Assembly (NCBI GenBank): GCA_017617145.1
Contig: JAFZWX010000239.1
Span: forward strand, 1-40,685
Direction: 5' to 3'
Origin: Treponema sp.
GTDB taxonomy: Bacteria > Spirochaetota > Spirochaetia > Treponematales > Treponemataceae
DNA: 40,685 nt
The notes under the pieces were generated by a model that was given only the letters and a program-made list of their open reading frames with translations, ran no database searches and was not told where the DNA came from. Position numbers and translations under genes: made by a program. Shown here one piece after another: positions 31,207 to 38,915 of this stretch (the first letter of the stretch is position 1; every line of letters starts with the position of its first letter).

Positions 31207-32406
31207 TTATTCACCAGCCAGCTTGTGATTATCATACAGACTTTTCAGGCTTTCCAAAACATCATCAGTATATTTTTGGGCATATTTGTATTCCTGAAAA
31301 TAAAGTGCTCCATCGTAAAGATAAATGAAGCCTTGTTTTTCTTCATCGAGCCAGCAGGTTATTCCATTGTAGGTTTTACCTTCTAAGAGAATCTGTGGAA
31401 TACTTTGTAAATTATAGCTGACACCAGAACCAATTATGTAAGAAAAATCGAATTCATTAAAAGAGCTTGGAACAGGAACCGAAATTGGAGTTTCATTGTA
31501 ATAATGTGTTTCTAGCCCAAAATCGGTAGTTCGATAATAAATACCTTCTGCTTTATAAACTAAATAGTTTCCTTTGATATTGATGTAATGTTCCTCTCCA
31601 TCCAAAAGATAATAGATTGTGCCCTTATCATATGTTGTCGTTGCGGCTATAAGAATATGATTTTCATCCTTGTTGTAATTATAATATGTGCCCATACCAT
31701 TAAAGTAATCTGTTTTTACTCCGTCAATGTAAAAATAATTTTTGTCTAGGTTGTCACAAATTGCGTGGCCGTCAATGTCGTAGAAAATCCGAGGGAAGCT
31801 TTTTCCAAGTTCAAATTCCTGGCCGTTATAATTGTAGACCATTTTTCTATCGGAATAACAATTGCCTCCTTTATTATAGACAAACTGAAAATTGTTGTCG
31901 TCTTTATAGGCACCAAAGTAAATATCATAAGGTCCATATTTTTTTGAATCTGTCACAAAATAGTCTTCACAATGGCTATCTTTTTTAGGATATCTTAAGA
32001 TATGAGTTTCTTCATCGTATTCGGATTCTGGCTGGTCGTTATTATTTGAATCAGCTTCATCAGAATCTTCTTCATCCGCTTGTGCAATTGCATTTAATAT
32101 CTGGCTAATTTCATCTTGAGTCATAGGTTTTTTATCATCAGCAGAATCATCCTCTTTATCTACATTCCATTTGAAGTCCTTTATTGATATTTCCAAACGG
32201 GGCTTTTCATGAATACACGTAGAACCATAAAAATTGATATGAGGCTTTGTCTTAAAAGGCCCTGACTCTCCTTGAGCATCATGAACATAATAGTTGATTA
32301 CTCCATCTTTTATCTTGCCATAAAAGTAAGCAATTCCGTCCTTAAAACAAAAGGTTTTTAAAATAAAGTCTGCATCTGTCTTACAAAGAAAAATTGGTTT
32401 GTTCAT
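31207..32406 (-). CDS. Uncharacterised 399-residue beta-repeat protein, paralog of 28822
   Basis: Same length as the paralog at 28822 and the same opening (CKTDADFILKTFCFKDG), with repeated YYxxxG strands (MVYNYNGQEFELGK, IFYDIDGHA, YFYIDGVKTDYFNG). An acidic low-complexity linker at about 100-130 (QADEEDSDEADSNNNDQ) is absent from the paralog. CAGGAGG precedes the ATG. A minus-strand TATATT box about 40 bp upstream resembles those of the regulon, but no palindrome accompanies it, so this copy may have escaped the shared control. Function unknown; no signal peptide seen. Confidence 0.72.
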   Translation of the reverse strand: MNKPIFLCKTDADFILKTFCFKDGIAYFYGKIKDGVINYYVHDAQGESGPFKTKPHINFYGSTCIHEKPRLEISIKDFKWNVDKEDDSADDKKPMTQDEISQILNAIAQADEEDSDEADSNNNDQPESEYDEETHILRYPKKDSHCEDYFVTDSKKYGPYDIYFGAYKDDNNFQFVYNKGGNCYSDRKMVYNYNGQEFELGKSFPRIFYDIDGHAICDNLDKNYFYIDGVKTDYFNGMGTYYNYNKDENHILIAATTTYDKGTIYYLLDGEEHYINIKGNYLVYKAEGIYYRTTDFGLETHYYNETPISVPVPSSFNEFDFSYIIGSGVSYNLQSIPQILLEGKTYNGITCWLDEEKQGFIYLYDGALYFQEYKYAQKYTDDVLESLKSLYDNHKLAGE

Positions 32407-32453
32407 AAATATCCTCCTGTTATGTTGTGTCGCAATATTAATATAGTGGGTTT

Positions 32454-33275
32454 TTACGCCGCCATTCCATCCATTTGATTTCTGAGTTTTGAAAGTGCGC
32501 GTTCTTTTACATAGTGAACGTACTGCTTTGACTCACCAAGAGCTTTGCCAATTTCGGCAAGAGAATAGGGGCGCTTGTATTGCAAAAGGCCGTAAGACAT
32601 ACAGATGATGTCTTTTTCAATAGGGTCGAGCTTTGCAAGATTTTCGTAAAGCGACTGCTTTTGGATTCGGTAAACTGCGGTTTCTTCCGGTGTGTAAGAA
32701 GCGGTGTCCTGAATGCAGGAAAGTCTTGTTTCACCAAACTCGCCGCCTGTTGATTCATCAAGGCTAAGGCAAGGGGTAGTTTCGGCAAAGAGCTCGGCAA
32801 TCAACTTTACATCCAAGCCTGTTTTGGCCGCAAGCTTTTTATGAAGTTCTTCCTGACTGCAGTCGGTGTTGATTTTCTTCATAGCCTTATTGATTTTCAG
32901 AATCATTCTAAGGCGTTCATCACTCTGGCGCTGAACATAGCCGCTTTTATTGCGGGAAGAAACAATTTCGTTCATGATGTACATTTTGGCAAGGGTAATA
33001 ACCTTATAACCGCGAGAAAAATCAAAGTGGTCAATTGCTTTGATGAGGCCAATAACTGCCTCTTCGTCAACCTCATCATTTGTGAGGCCAAGACCATAAA
33101 AGGTTTTGGCATAACTTAGAGCATAGCGGATATTTGCACGAATCAAAGTTTCGCGGGCCTTCTTGTTACCTGCAGCAGCCTTCTGGGCCAGAGAAAGCTC
33201 TTCTGCTTTTGAAAGTGGGTCAATTGAAGCACTGTAAAGTGTAAACATAGAACAAGAAATGTGATTATTAAACAT
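32454..33275 (-). CDS. Sigma-70-family factor with unusual region 2.3
   Basis: A 273-residue sigma factor. Region 1.2/2.1 is seen in LSKAEELSLAQKAAAGNKKARETLIRAN, region 2.2 in DEVDEEAVIGLIKAIDHFDF, region 3 in the middle, and region 4 in YSLAEIGKALGESKQYVHYVKERALSKL. Region 2.3/2.4 reads GYKVITLAKMYIMNEI where primary sigma factors have GYKFSTYATWWIRQAI, so most aromatic residues used to melt the -10 element are missing. It may need activators, recognise other promoters, or titrate RNA polymerase. AGGAGG lies six bases before the ATG. A promoter about 250 bp upstream creates a long leader containing a 39-codon frame. Confidence 0.87.
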   Translation of the reverse strand: MFNNHISCSMFTLYSASIDPLSKAEELSLAQKAAAGNKKARETLIRANIRYALSYAKTFYGLGLTNDEVDEEAVIGLIKAIDHFDFSRGYKVITLAKMYIMNEIVSSRNKSGYVQRQSDERLRMILKINKAMKKINTDCSQEELHKKLAAKTGLDVKLIAELFAETTPCLSLDESTGGEFGETRLSCIQDTASYTPEETAVYRIQKQSLYENLAKLDPIEKDIICMSYGLLQYKRPYSLAEIGKALGESKQYVHYVKERALSKLRNQMDGMAA

Positions 33276-33551
33276 AGACGCCTCCTAAAAAATTTTTAAA
33301 GAAATTTATATACATAGAAGATACGTACGTAACCCGATAAGTTCAAAAACTCGGGAAATTTGCGTAGAAACCTTTAAACTTTTACTGAGAAGGAGTTACT
33401 TAATGTTTTTGATTTGTGATTTCATTGTCACATCTAAAGCCGATGTAACAAAGCCTCTGATTGCCGATTCACAGCGTGAACAAAGTGTGTGAATGAATAG
33501 AGTGGTTTTTTGCATAACGTATAATATAGGCATATTTTCTCCAATCGTCAA
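33276..33551 (-). promoter_or_regulatory. Sigma-factor promoter and long leader
   Basis: On the minus strand, TTGACG (33546-33551), 17-bp spacer and TATATT (33523-33528) form a strong promoter. The predicted start at about 33515 coincides with an ATG. The leader of about 240 nt contains a small frame, a CCCGA/TCGGG hairpin at about 33333-33356 and the palindrome TACGTACGTA near 33323-33332. Such a leader could allow post-transcriptional control of the sigma factor. Confidence 0.55.
33396..33515 (-). CDS. Possible 39-residue leader peptide of the sigma-factor gene
   Basis: A small frame beginning at the predicted transcription start (leaderless), encoding MQKTTLFIHTLCSRCESAIR and a further 19 residues, with a CSRC pair. 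The frame also extends upstream to 33596, but that part lies before the predicted start site. Translation is uncertain; the region may simply be an untranslated leader. Confidence 0.35.
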   Translation of the reverse strand: MQKTTLFIHTLCSRCESAIRGFVTSALDVTMKSQIKNIK

Positions 33552-33630
33552 TTTTTTTTTAAAAAAAATTTTCAAATTCTTCAAATATAACTCCATAAAT
33601 AACCCCTATGATAATTATAGAAGGTGACAA

Positions 33631-33669
33631 TATCAAATAGTGATATTGGAATAAAAAATGTGATATAAT
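33631..33669 (+). promoter_or_regulatory. Operator copy with shifted -10, upstream of the M16 gene
   Basis: TATCAAATAGTGATA (33631-33645) has perfect arms. The best -10, extended TGATATAAT (33661-33669), places TATAAT 18 bp from the operator rather than 11. The intervening TTGGAATAAAA resembles the spacer at 5313-5323, as if about 7 bp had been inserted. Confidence 0.6.
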
Positions 33670-33697
33670 TTTTAAGAGCTACTGCTTAAGGAAAACT

Positions 33698-35239
33698 GTG
33701 AACAACGATTACGAACTTTTAGAAACATTCACAAAAGATAAAGAAACCTGGTCCTACCTGCGCCACAAAAAGACCGGACTTGAAATTGCATATCATCAGT
33801 GCGAAACTCAGGAATCAGGATTTTCATTTACTTTCAGAACTCCGGTTGAAGATCAGTATTTGGGCACTAGTCATGTGCTGGAGCATTGTGTTCTTACGGG
33901 ATCACAGAAGTATGATGTAAATTCTTGGGAATTATTGAGTTTTTCTTTATTTACTTCAAGCAATGCTTTTACAGATGAATACAGTACTACATATTTTTTT
34001 AATTCAATTGAGGAAGAAGATGTTTTTAAGTTCATTCCCATTTTAGCAGATTATGTTTTCTTTCCAAGTCTTACAGAAGAAGCCTTTATGCAGGAAGGTT
34101 TCCGCGTAGAGTTTGATGAAAAAGGAGATGGTCGAAAAAAAGATATCGTCAGTGTTATTTATAATGAGATGAGAACCCGTGCTCCAAATACTTATTGTGT
34201 TGGTGGAATCTATTATAAACTGCATGAACTCACAAATGAAAAAATCAGAGAATATCATAAAAAATATTACAAGCCCGATAATTGTCTTTTTTCTTATAAA
34301 GGAACAGCTTCTTTAGATGATGTTCTTTTACAACTGAATAAATTCATTCCGGTGCTTGAAGAAAAATTCAAATCGCCACAAACGTTGCAAAGAAAGAATC
34401 TTTCGCTCAAAGATTTTCTGAAGAAAATGGCAGACGATGAAATTTCTGATGACTTTAGAATTTTCTGGAGTGACGAAGAAGAAGATTTTACACCTGCTCC
34501 TGTGCCTCCCAAAAAAACTGTAACTCAAATTATTCCGGAATATCTTTCAAAGTTTACTCCGCAGGAATATCAGCAAAAACTTGAAAAGCTTCATAAGTGG
34601 CAGTCAAGAAATGTGAGGGAGACAGCCTATAAAATAATGGAGCCCCATAATATTATTGATTACGAAATTGAACTTAATAACCCCGAAGAAAGTTTGTGGC
34701 AAGATTTTGAAAAACATAAACGATCAATTGAATCACGCGATAAATATCATCCTGATGTTTATACAGAAATTAATAAAAACTCCTGCAGCCTTTATCTTAG
34801 AGCGTCACAATTGTTAAGCCGTGAATATTATGCTGAATATTCTTTGATGTTCTTTTTGCAATATTATCTTCCTCTAAAACTTCGAAAGCTTGGCAGAATT
34901 TACAACGGCGGCTTTTTCTACCAGTATCCTGCTGATTTTGTCATGATCACAGATTCAACAGACAAACCGCAAAAAACAATAGAAGACATAAAATATAGTT
35001 TTAAAGAAATTGCCGATTACAATTTCACTGAAAAAGATGTGCTTTCAATAAAATATATGATTTATTCTTTTCTGTTTTCCCAGAAACACCCGAGATTTTA
35101 TTTTACCGAAGAAATTTTTTCCATAAAGCCAGAAGAACTTCAGCGGGCTGCTGTAAGGTTTCGCGATATGATTTTTCCTTCTGTGAAGCCTTTGAAGGAT
35201 GAAGGGGAGTATTATAGGTTGGGGGATGTGATAAAATAA
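33698..35239 (+). CDS. Condensed M16-family metallopeptidase (PreP-like)
   Basis: The 513 residues start like the M16C presequence-protease branch: FRTPVEDQYLGTSHVLEHCVLTGSQKY contains the inverted zinc motif HVLEH (59-63), and IYNEM supplies the third ligand (E157). The end resembles the last domain of PreP (GRIYNGGFFYQY, then TIEDIKYSFKEIADYNFTEKDVLSIKY). PreP-type enzymes are about 970-1000 residues; the two middle domains are largely missing and replaced by a charged linker (DDEISDDFRIFWSDEEEDF). The zinc site looks intact, so it may still cleave small peptides. The start is a GTG with AAGGA upstream. An operator variant precedes it. Confidence 0.82.
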   Translation: MNNDYELLETFTKDKETWSYLRHKKTGLEIAYHQCETQESGFSFTFRTPVEDQYLGTSHVLEHCVLTGSQKYDVNSWELLSFSLFTSSNAFTDEYSTTYFFNSIEEEDVFKFIPILADYVFFPSLTEEAFMQEGFRVEFDEKGDGRKKDIVSVIYNEMRTRAPNTYCVGGIYYKLHELTNEKIREYHKKYYKPDNCLFSYKGTASLDDVLLQLNKFIPVLEEKFKSPQTLQRKNLSLKDFLKKMADDEISDDFRIFWSDEEEDFTPAPVPPKKTVTQIIPEYLSKFTPQEYQQKLEKLHKWQSRNVRETAYKIMEPHNIIDYEIELNNPEESLWQDFEKHKRSIESRDKYHPDVYTEINKNSCSLYLRASQLLSREYYAEYSLMFFLQYYLPLKLRKLGRIYNGGFFYQYPADFVMITDSTDKPQKTIEDIKYSFKEIADYNFTEKDVLSIKYMIYSFLFSQKHPRFYFTEEIFSIKPEELQRAAVRFRDMIFPSVKPLKDEGEYYRLGDVIK

Positions 35240-35278
35240 TTTTCCACTAAAATAAATTACTGGGATAATCAAAAATTA

Positions 35279-35306
35279 TTGAAAATTCAAATTTTACTGT
35301 TATACT
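35279..35306 (+). promoter_or_regulatory. Sigma-70 promoter for the PDDEXK_4-like gene
   Basis: TTGAAA (35279-35284), 16-bp spacer and TATACT (35301-35306), about 40 bp before the ATG at 35347. No palindromic operator is present, unlike the regulon promoters. Confidence 0.6.
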
Positions 35307-35346
35307 TATATTTAAACTTTATTTAATAATTTGTAAGGAATATTAA

Positions 35347-37443
35347 ATGACTGAAAACCAAAATAATGTATCTATCGATTTTACTGAATTCAAAGAAATT
35401 ATTAATAAAATAAAAGAAAATGATAATTCAACAAAAAATATTTTCAAGATTCTTCATCAAGAAACATATGAAAATAAACATTCGATTTTTTTAGGCTGGT
35501 TGTTTAATCGATTTGCTAGCCATGGGATAAAGAGTAATTTTGCTCAAGCTTTTTTTGATAAAGTATTTGAATTAAACAATAAAGAAATTAAAATTGATGC
35601 TTCCAAAATCCAGAATATTATACTCGAGAAAAGAATTAATGGTGAAAAACAAATAAAAGAAAAAAAAGATAAAAGAAGAATTGATATTCTTATCGAAGGT
35701 TCAGATTTTGTCTATGTTATTGAAAATAAATATGGTTCTTCTGAACATAACGGACAATGTAAGGATTATAGAGACTATGTTGAAAACGAGGTAAAATATA
35801 AAAACTTCGATAAAGAATTTGTTTTCTTAGATATACATATGCCTAAGGATTTTAAAGATAATCCAAACTACGCAAATTACGATTTTATCTCATATCATGA
35901 GATAAAAGAAATATTAAATGGATTTCTAGATAAAATAAAAGATGAACCACAAAAAACTTTTATTACACAATATATTGAAATTTTAAATGATCTTTATATA
36001 AGCAGGAAAGAAAACTTAGAGATAAAAAATTATTTTGATAATAACTTTACTATAGACAAAATATTGAAAATTTGTGCTATTACTGATGAAGAATATGAAA
36101 GTTTAGAATTCGATGAAAAACGATTTGTAGATGTTATAAAGAATTATTATCAAATAAAGAAAAATGAAAATGATAAAATAATATTGGAATGTTTACAGAA
36201 CATTTGTCAGGATAAAGATTTCTTTAAGAGTGATTATGGACAAAAAAAAGAAATGTATGCACATACTATTCCTGTTTTGTTAGATTTTTTGTCTACGAAT
36301 TATTTACCAGATTATTTATTTAAAGCCCAGGAATTATTACTTAAAGATAAAGAATATTTACTAACAAAAAAAGACATAATAACCCAAGCTGAAAAAGAAA
36401 AATATAAATCACTAAAAGCAAACAAAGAATCAATAAAGAAAGAGAGAAACAGATTAAAATATCTCGCAGAAAAAACAGATAGAAAACAAAAAGAAGAAGA
36501 TGAATATAAAAAATTAAAAGCAAAAATAGATCAAATTGAAAAAGAGGAAAAGAAATACAAAGATTTAACTGAAAAAACAGAAAGAACAACAGAAGAAGAA
36601 GCAAAGTTTAAAGAGTTTGAAATAAAAAAGGAACAAAAACAAAAAGAGGATGAAGAATACATTTCTTTAGACAAAAAATTTAAAAACCTTAAGAAAGTTA
36701 TGAAAAAGGAAAAAGGAATCGAGAAAAGAAATAAAGATGAAATTCCTTTCCAAACAATTGATTATGTAGGACCAAGTGCTGAATGTGAACATATAACAAT
36801 TGATATATTAGCTGGGTATATACCTATATATTCAAAATACATATGTAATACATTAACAGATGAAGAACAGATGAAAAAAATTTTTGATCTGAAAGATGAA
36901 AAAAATTGGAAAATAGAATTTCTATTTTATATTAGAAATGGTTCTGGTAGTTTTATTTCGATTAAAGAATCTGATAATGATAACGACGTTGCTAAAAAGG
37001 AACTTAAGATTGAAAATCCAAAAGAATTATTTAATGTATTGAATATGTTAAAAAAGTTTTATGAAGCAAATGGCAGACTGCTATCTTTTGCATTATCGAA
37101 AAATCAAGAAAAAAATGAGGAGGAATTAAACAAACTTCTTTCATATTTTAAGGATTTTAAATTTAAAGATTCAAATATATCAATAAAACAATTACTTTCG
37201 ACTATTATTTCTACAAATAAATATGAAGAAATTTTAATTGGTTGCGCAATAGATTTGAAATATGTAATAGAAGACATAGATTTAAATACAATAGACAAAG
37301 ACAAGGATACCATTAAACAAAAACTTCAGGAAATATTTTATAAGAAAACAATTGAAGGAACCAAAGTTTATAATTATCATAAATGGTTTGAAGATAAAAT
37401 CTTTCTCAAAGATCTTAAGGAACAGTACGTAATAGAAGAATGA
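35347..37443 (+). CDS. PD-(D/E)XK nuclease superfamily 4-like protein with long coiled coil
   Basis: A 698-residue protein. The N-terminal domain has the PDDEXK_4 pattern: ENKHSIFLGWLFNRF (42-56), D113 in RRIDILIEGSD and E126-N-K128 in YVIENKYGSSEHNGQCKDY. Residues about 350-465 are an extremely charged Lys/Glu coiled coil. The C-terminal part includes HITIDILAGYIPIYSKYICN and is unrecognised. Composition is clearly more AT-rich and Lys-rich than the neighbours, which suggests recent transfer. Proteins with this domain are common in phage-defence contexts and act on nucleic acids. It has its own sigma-70 promoter and AAGGA before the ATG, and appears to be a stand-alone gene. Confidence 0.78.
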   Translation: MTENQNNVSIDFTEFKEIINKIKENDNSTKNIFKILHQETYENKHSIFLGWLFNRFASHGIKSNFAQAFFDKVFELNNKEIKIDASKIQNIILEKRINGEKQIKEKKDKRRIDILIEGSDFVYVIENKYGSSEHNGQCKDYRDYVENEVKYKNFDKEFVFLDIHMPKDFKDNPNYANYDFISYHEIKEILNGFLDKIKDEPQKTFITQYIEILNDLYISRKENLEIKNYFDNNFTIDKILKICAITDEEYESLEFDEKRFVDVIKNYYQIKKNENDKIILECLQNICQDKDFFKSDYGQKKEMYAHTIPVLLDFLSTNYLPDYLFKAQELLLKDKEYLLTKKDIITQAEKEKYKSLKANKESIKKERNRLKYLAEKTDRKQKEEDEYKKLKAKIDQIEKEEKKYKDLTEKTERTTEEEAKFKEFEIKKEQKQKEDEEYISLDKKFKNLKKVMKKEKGIEKRNKDEIPFQTIDYVGPSAECEHITIDILAGYIPIYSKYICNTLTDEEQMKKIFDLKDEKNWKIEFLFYIRNGSGSFISIKESDNDNDVAKKELKIENPKELFNVLNMLKKFYEANGRLLSFALSKNQEKNEEELNKLLSYFKDFKFKDSNISIKQLLSTIISTNKYEEILIGCAIDLKYVIEDIDLNTIDKDKDTIKQKLQEIFYKKTIEGTKVYNYHKWFEDKIFLKDLKEQYVIEE

Positions 37444-37553
37444 GGCTTACTGTATTTCTTTATAATAAAGTATAAATTAATCTTATAAAATGTATTTCAA
37501 GAATACAAGATTTTGGAAATATGTTATAATTCATATTTATCAGGAGCAAAAAA

Positions 37554-38198
37554 ATGACAAACATGACCGATTCAATCAGAATACTTCTTAAAGCTTATGG
37601 CGAAGAACTATCTTTAGACAAGATAATGATAATTCTTGCAAAGAAAGATGAAAAATTACGAGAGGAAATTCGGCAAACAATTCCAGAATTGCTTGCTTCA
37701 AAATCAATAATCCAGATAGGTGAAGATACATACAAGACAGCTTGTGAGCAGAAACCTAATTATTTCTTTGTTTTCCAGAATAATTCATACCAGGAAGAAC
37801 AAAAGGCCAGCTGTCTTTTCTGTTCTCATTCTCCAGAGAATCATACTGTAGTACATTGGGAAAGCATAGATGCTGTTCGTAAGGGAGATATTATTTTCCA
37901 TGAATGTGGTAACACCATTAGCGCAATAAGTGAAGTTCAGGCGGAAGCAAGGGATGCAATCAGACCATATTCATATAAGGGGAGAGACCCTGATCATGGC
38001 AGAAAAATTGAAACAATGTATGTAAATCTTAAAACTCAGATTGATCCACTTAACCTGAAAGATACATTATATCCGGCACAACCAGAAAAAGTTGCGCCAT
38101 TCAATAAGAATGGAAAGGGAAATGAAGGCTATCTTTTTTATTTTAATGAAGCGTGTGCAAAGATTATTATCGAAGGAATCATTAAGAATTTTAGATAG
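37554..38198 (+). CDS. Putative EVE/PUA-like domain protein
   Basis: A 214-residue protein. Residues about 72-160 (YFFVFQNNSY, VVHWESIDAVRKGDIIFHECGNTISAISEV) resemble the PUA/EVE fold that reads modified bases: an aromatic start, a W-x-x-x-x-V-x-x-GD turn, and an I-x-AI-x-x-V strand. The first 70 residues look like a small winged helix. EVE-like domains occur in modification-dependent defence genes, which would fit the PDDEXK_4-like neighbour. The -10 TATAAT (extended, TGTTATAAT at 37522-37530) and AGGAG support the start at 37554, and a terminator follows. The domain call is tentative. Confidence 0.5.
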   Translation: MTNMTDSIRILLKAYGEELSLDKIMIILAKKDEKLREEIRQTIPELLASKSIIQIGEDTYKTACEQKPNYFFVFQNNSYQEEQKASCLFCSHSPENHTVVHWESIDAVRKGDIIFHECGNTISAISEVQAEARDAIRPYSYKGRDPDHGRKIETMYVNLKTQIDPLNLKDTLYPAQPEKVAPFNKNGKGNEGYLFYFNEACAKIIIEGIIKNFR

Positions 38199-38230
38199 TT
38201 TTGAATAAACACATTCACTATTTTTATAAG

Positions 38231-38266
38231 AAAATCCAGTTTGAACTATCAAGCTGGATTTTTTTT
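38231..38266 (+). terminator. Rho-independent terminator
   Basis: The 10-bp stem AATCCAGTTT/AAGCTGGATT (38233-38242 with 38251-38260, one G-U pair) has an 8-base loop and is followed by a T-run to 38266. It ends the EVE-like gene. Confidence 0.85.
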
Positions 38267-38413
38267 AACAAATTTCCAAAATTTTTGAATTTTTCCTCTC
38301 ATCTACGTATATATCTAATGAATCCTATATTTTAAAAAAATTTAGGTATGTTCTTTGACATTTTCAGGGAAGGTTTTATTTGACACCAAATTTTTATTTA
38401 ACAGGAGGCGTTT

Positions 38414-38566
38414 ATGAACACAGTTTCAAAGCTCATTATTTTGATGAGTTTAATTGGCGAAAATTTTGGCCAAAAATTTCTTCTTTACGATTTCAAATTC
38501 CCCACTATATTTTTTTCCTGCGGCGGGGAGATAAATGGTTTTTTGAAATTATTAGAGAAGGATTAA
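38414..38566 (+). CDS. Small 50-residue protein
   Basis: A 50-codon frame beginning MNTVSKLIILMSLIGENF and containing FFSCGGE. The ribosome binding site ACAGGAGG is ideal and identical in context to those of verified-looking genes here (AGGAGGCGTT). A TTGACA box lies at 38355-38360 with a weak TATTTG -10. A longer frame from 38383 overlaps in another phase and has no ribosome binding site. The hydrophobic start might insert in a membrane. Function unknown. Confidence 0.5.
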   Translation: MNTVSKLIILMSLIGENFGQKFLLYDFKFPTIFFSCGGEINGFLKLLEKD

Positions 38567-38608
38567 TTTGGGTAAATATTATTTAGCAAATTTATAAGGA
38601 GATAGCAT

Positions 38609-38773
38609 ATGAAAGGAATCAGAATGGAGTACAGAGCCTGTCCGGAATGTACTTATCCGTTGCGCTCTTATATGAGCATTGAAGGGGAGATAACTTATGT
38701 TGTCTCTAAATGCAGTAACTGCAGATGCACTTATACCAGAAAACGAAAAGTCAAAGATAAAAAAGTGGCATAA
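38609..38773 (+). CDS. Small zinc-ribbon protein, 54 residues
   Basis: A short frame with two CxxC knuckles, CPEC (11-14) and CSNC (35-38), separated by about 20 residues, plus a basic tail (TRKRKVKDKKVA). This is a typical zinc ribbon. AAGGAG lies before the ATG at 38609. It probably binds nucleic acid or a protein partner. It is 42 bp downstream of the 50-residue gene, likely in one transcript. Confidence 0.65.
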   Translation: MKGIRMEYRACPECTYPLRSYMSIEGEITYVVSKCSNCRCTYTRKRKVKDKKVA

Positions 38774-38915
38774 TAAAAAAAGAATGAAACTAAAATATAG
38801 ACACCCGGACCTAGTTTGCCTTATTGCAGCAGGTTTGGACGAGTTTTAGCTGGAGCTTTTTTCCCATCTAAGTAGTTGAGGGTTTTGGAGCTCCGTTTTT
38901 ATAGGAGATATTATT
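38774..38915. other. Leader region without a clear feature
   Basis: A 142-bp gap. GGAGCT at 38852-38857 could pair with AGCTCC at 38889-38894 to give a weak hairpin followed by TTTTT, possibly an attenuator for the next gene. I see no gene or known riboswitch. Confidence 0.3.

Noticed and set aside
35347..37443. SMC- or Rad50-like ATPase suggested by the long coiled coil
   Set aside because: No Walker A or ABC signature is present; the N-terminal motifs are those of a PD-(D/E)XK domain.
38383..38586. 68-codon frame overlapping the small gene at 38414
   Set aside because: No ribosome binding site at its start; the other frame has a perfect AGGAGG and fits the spacing.
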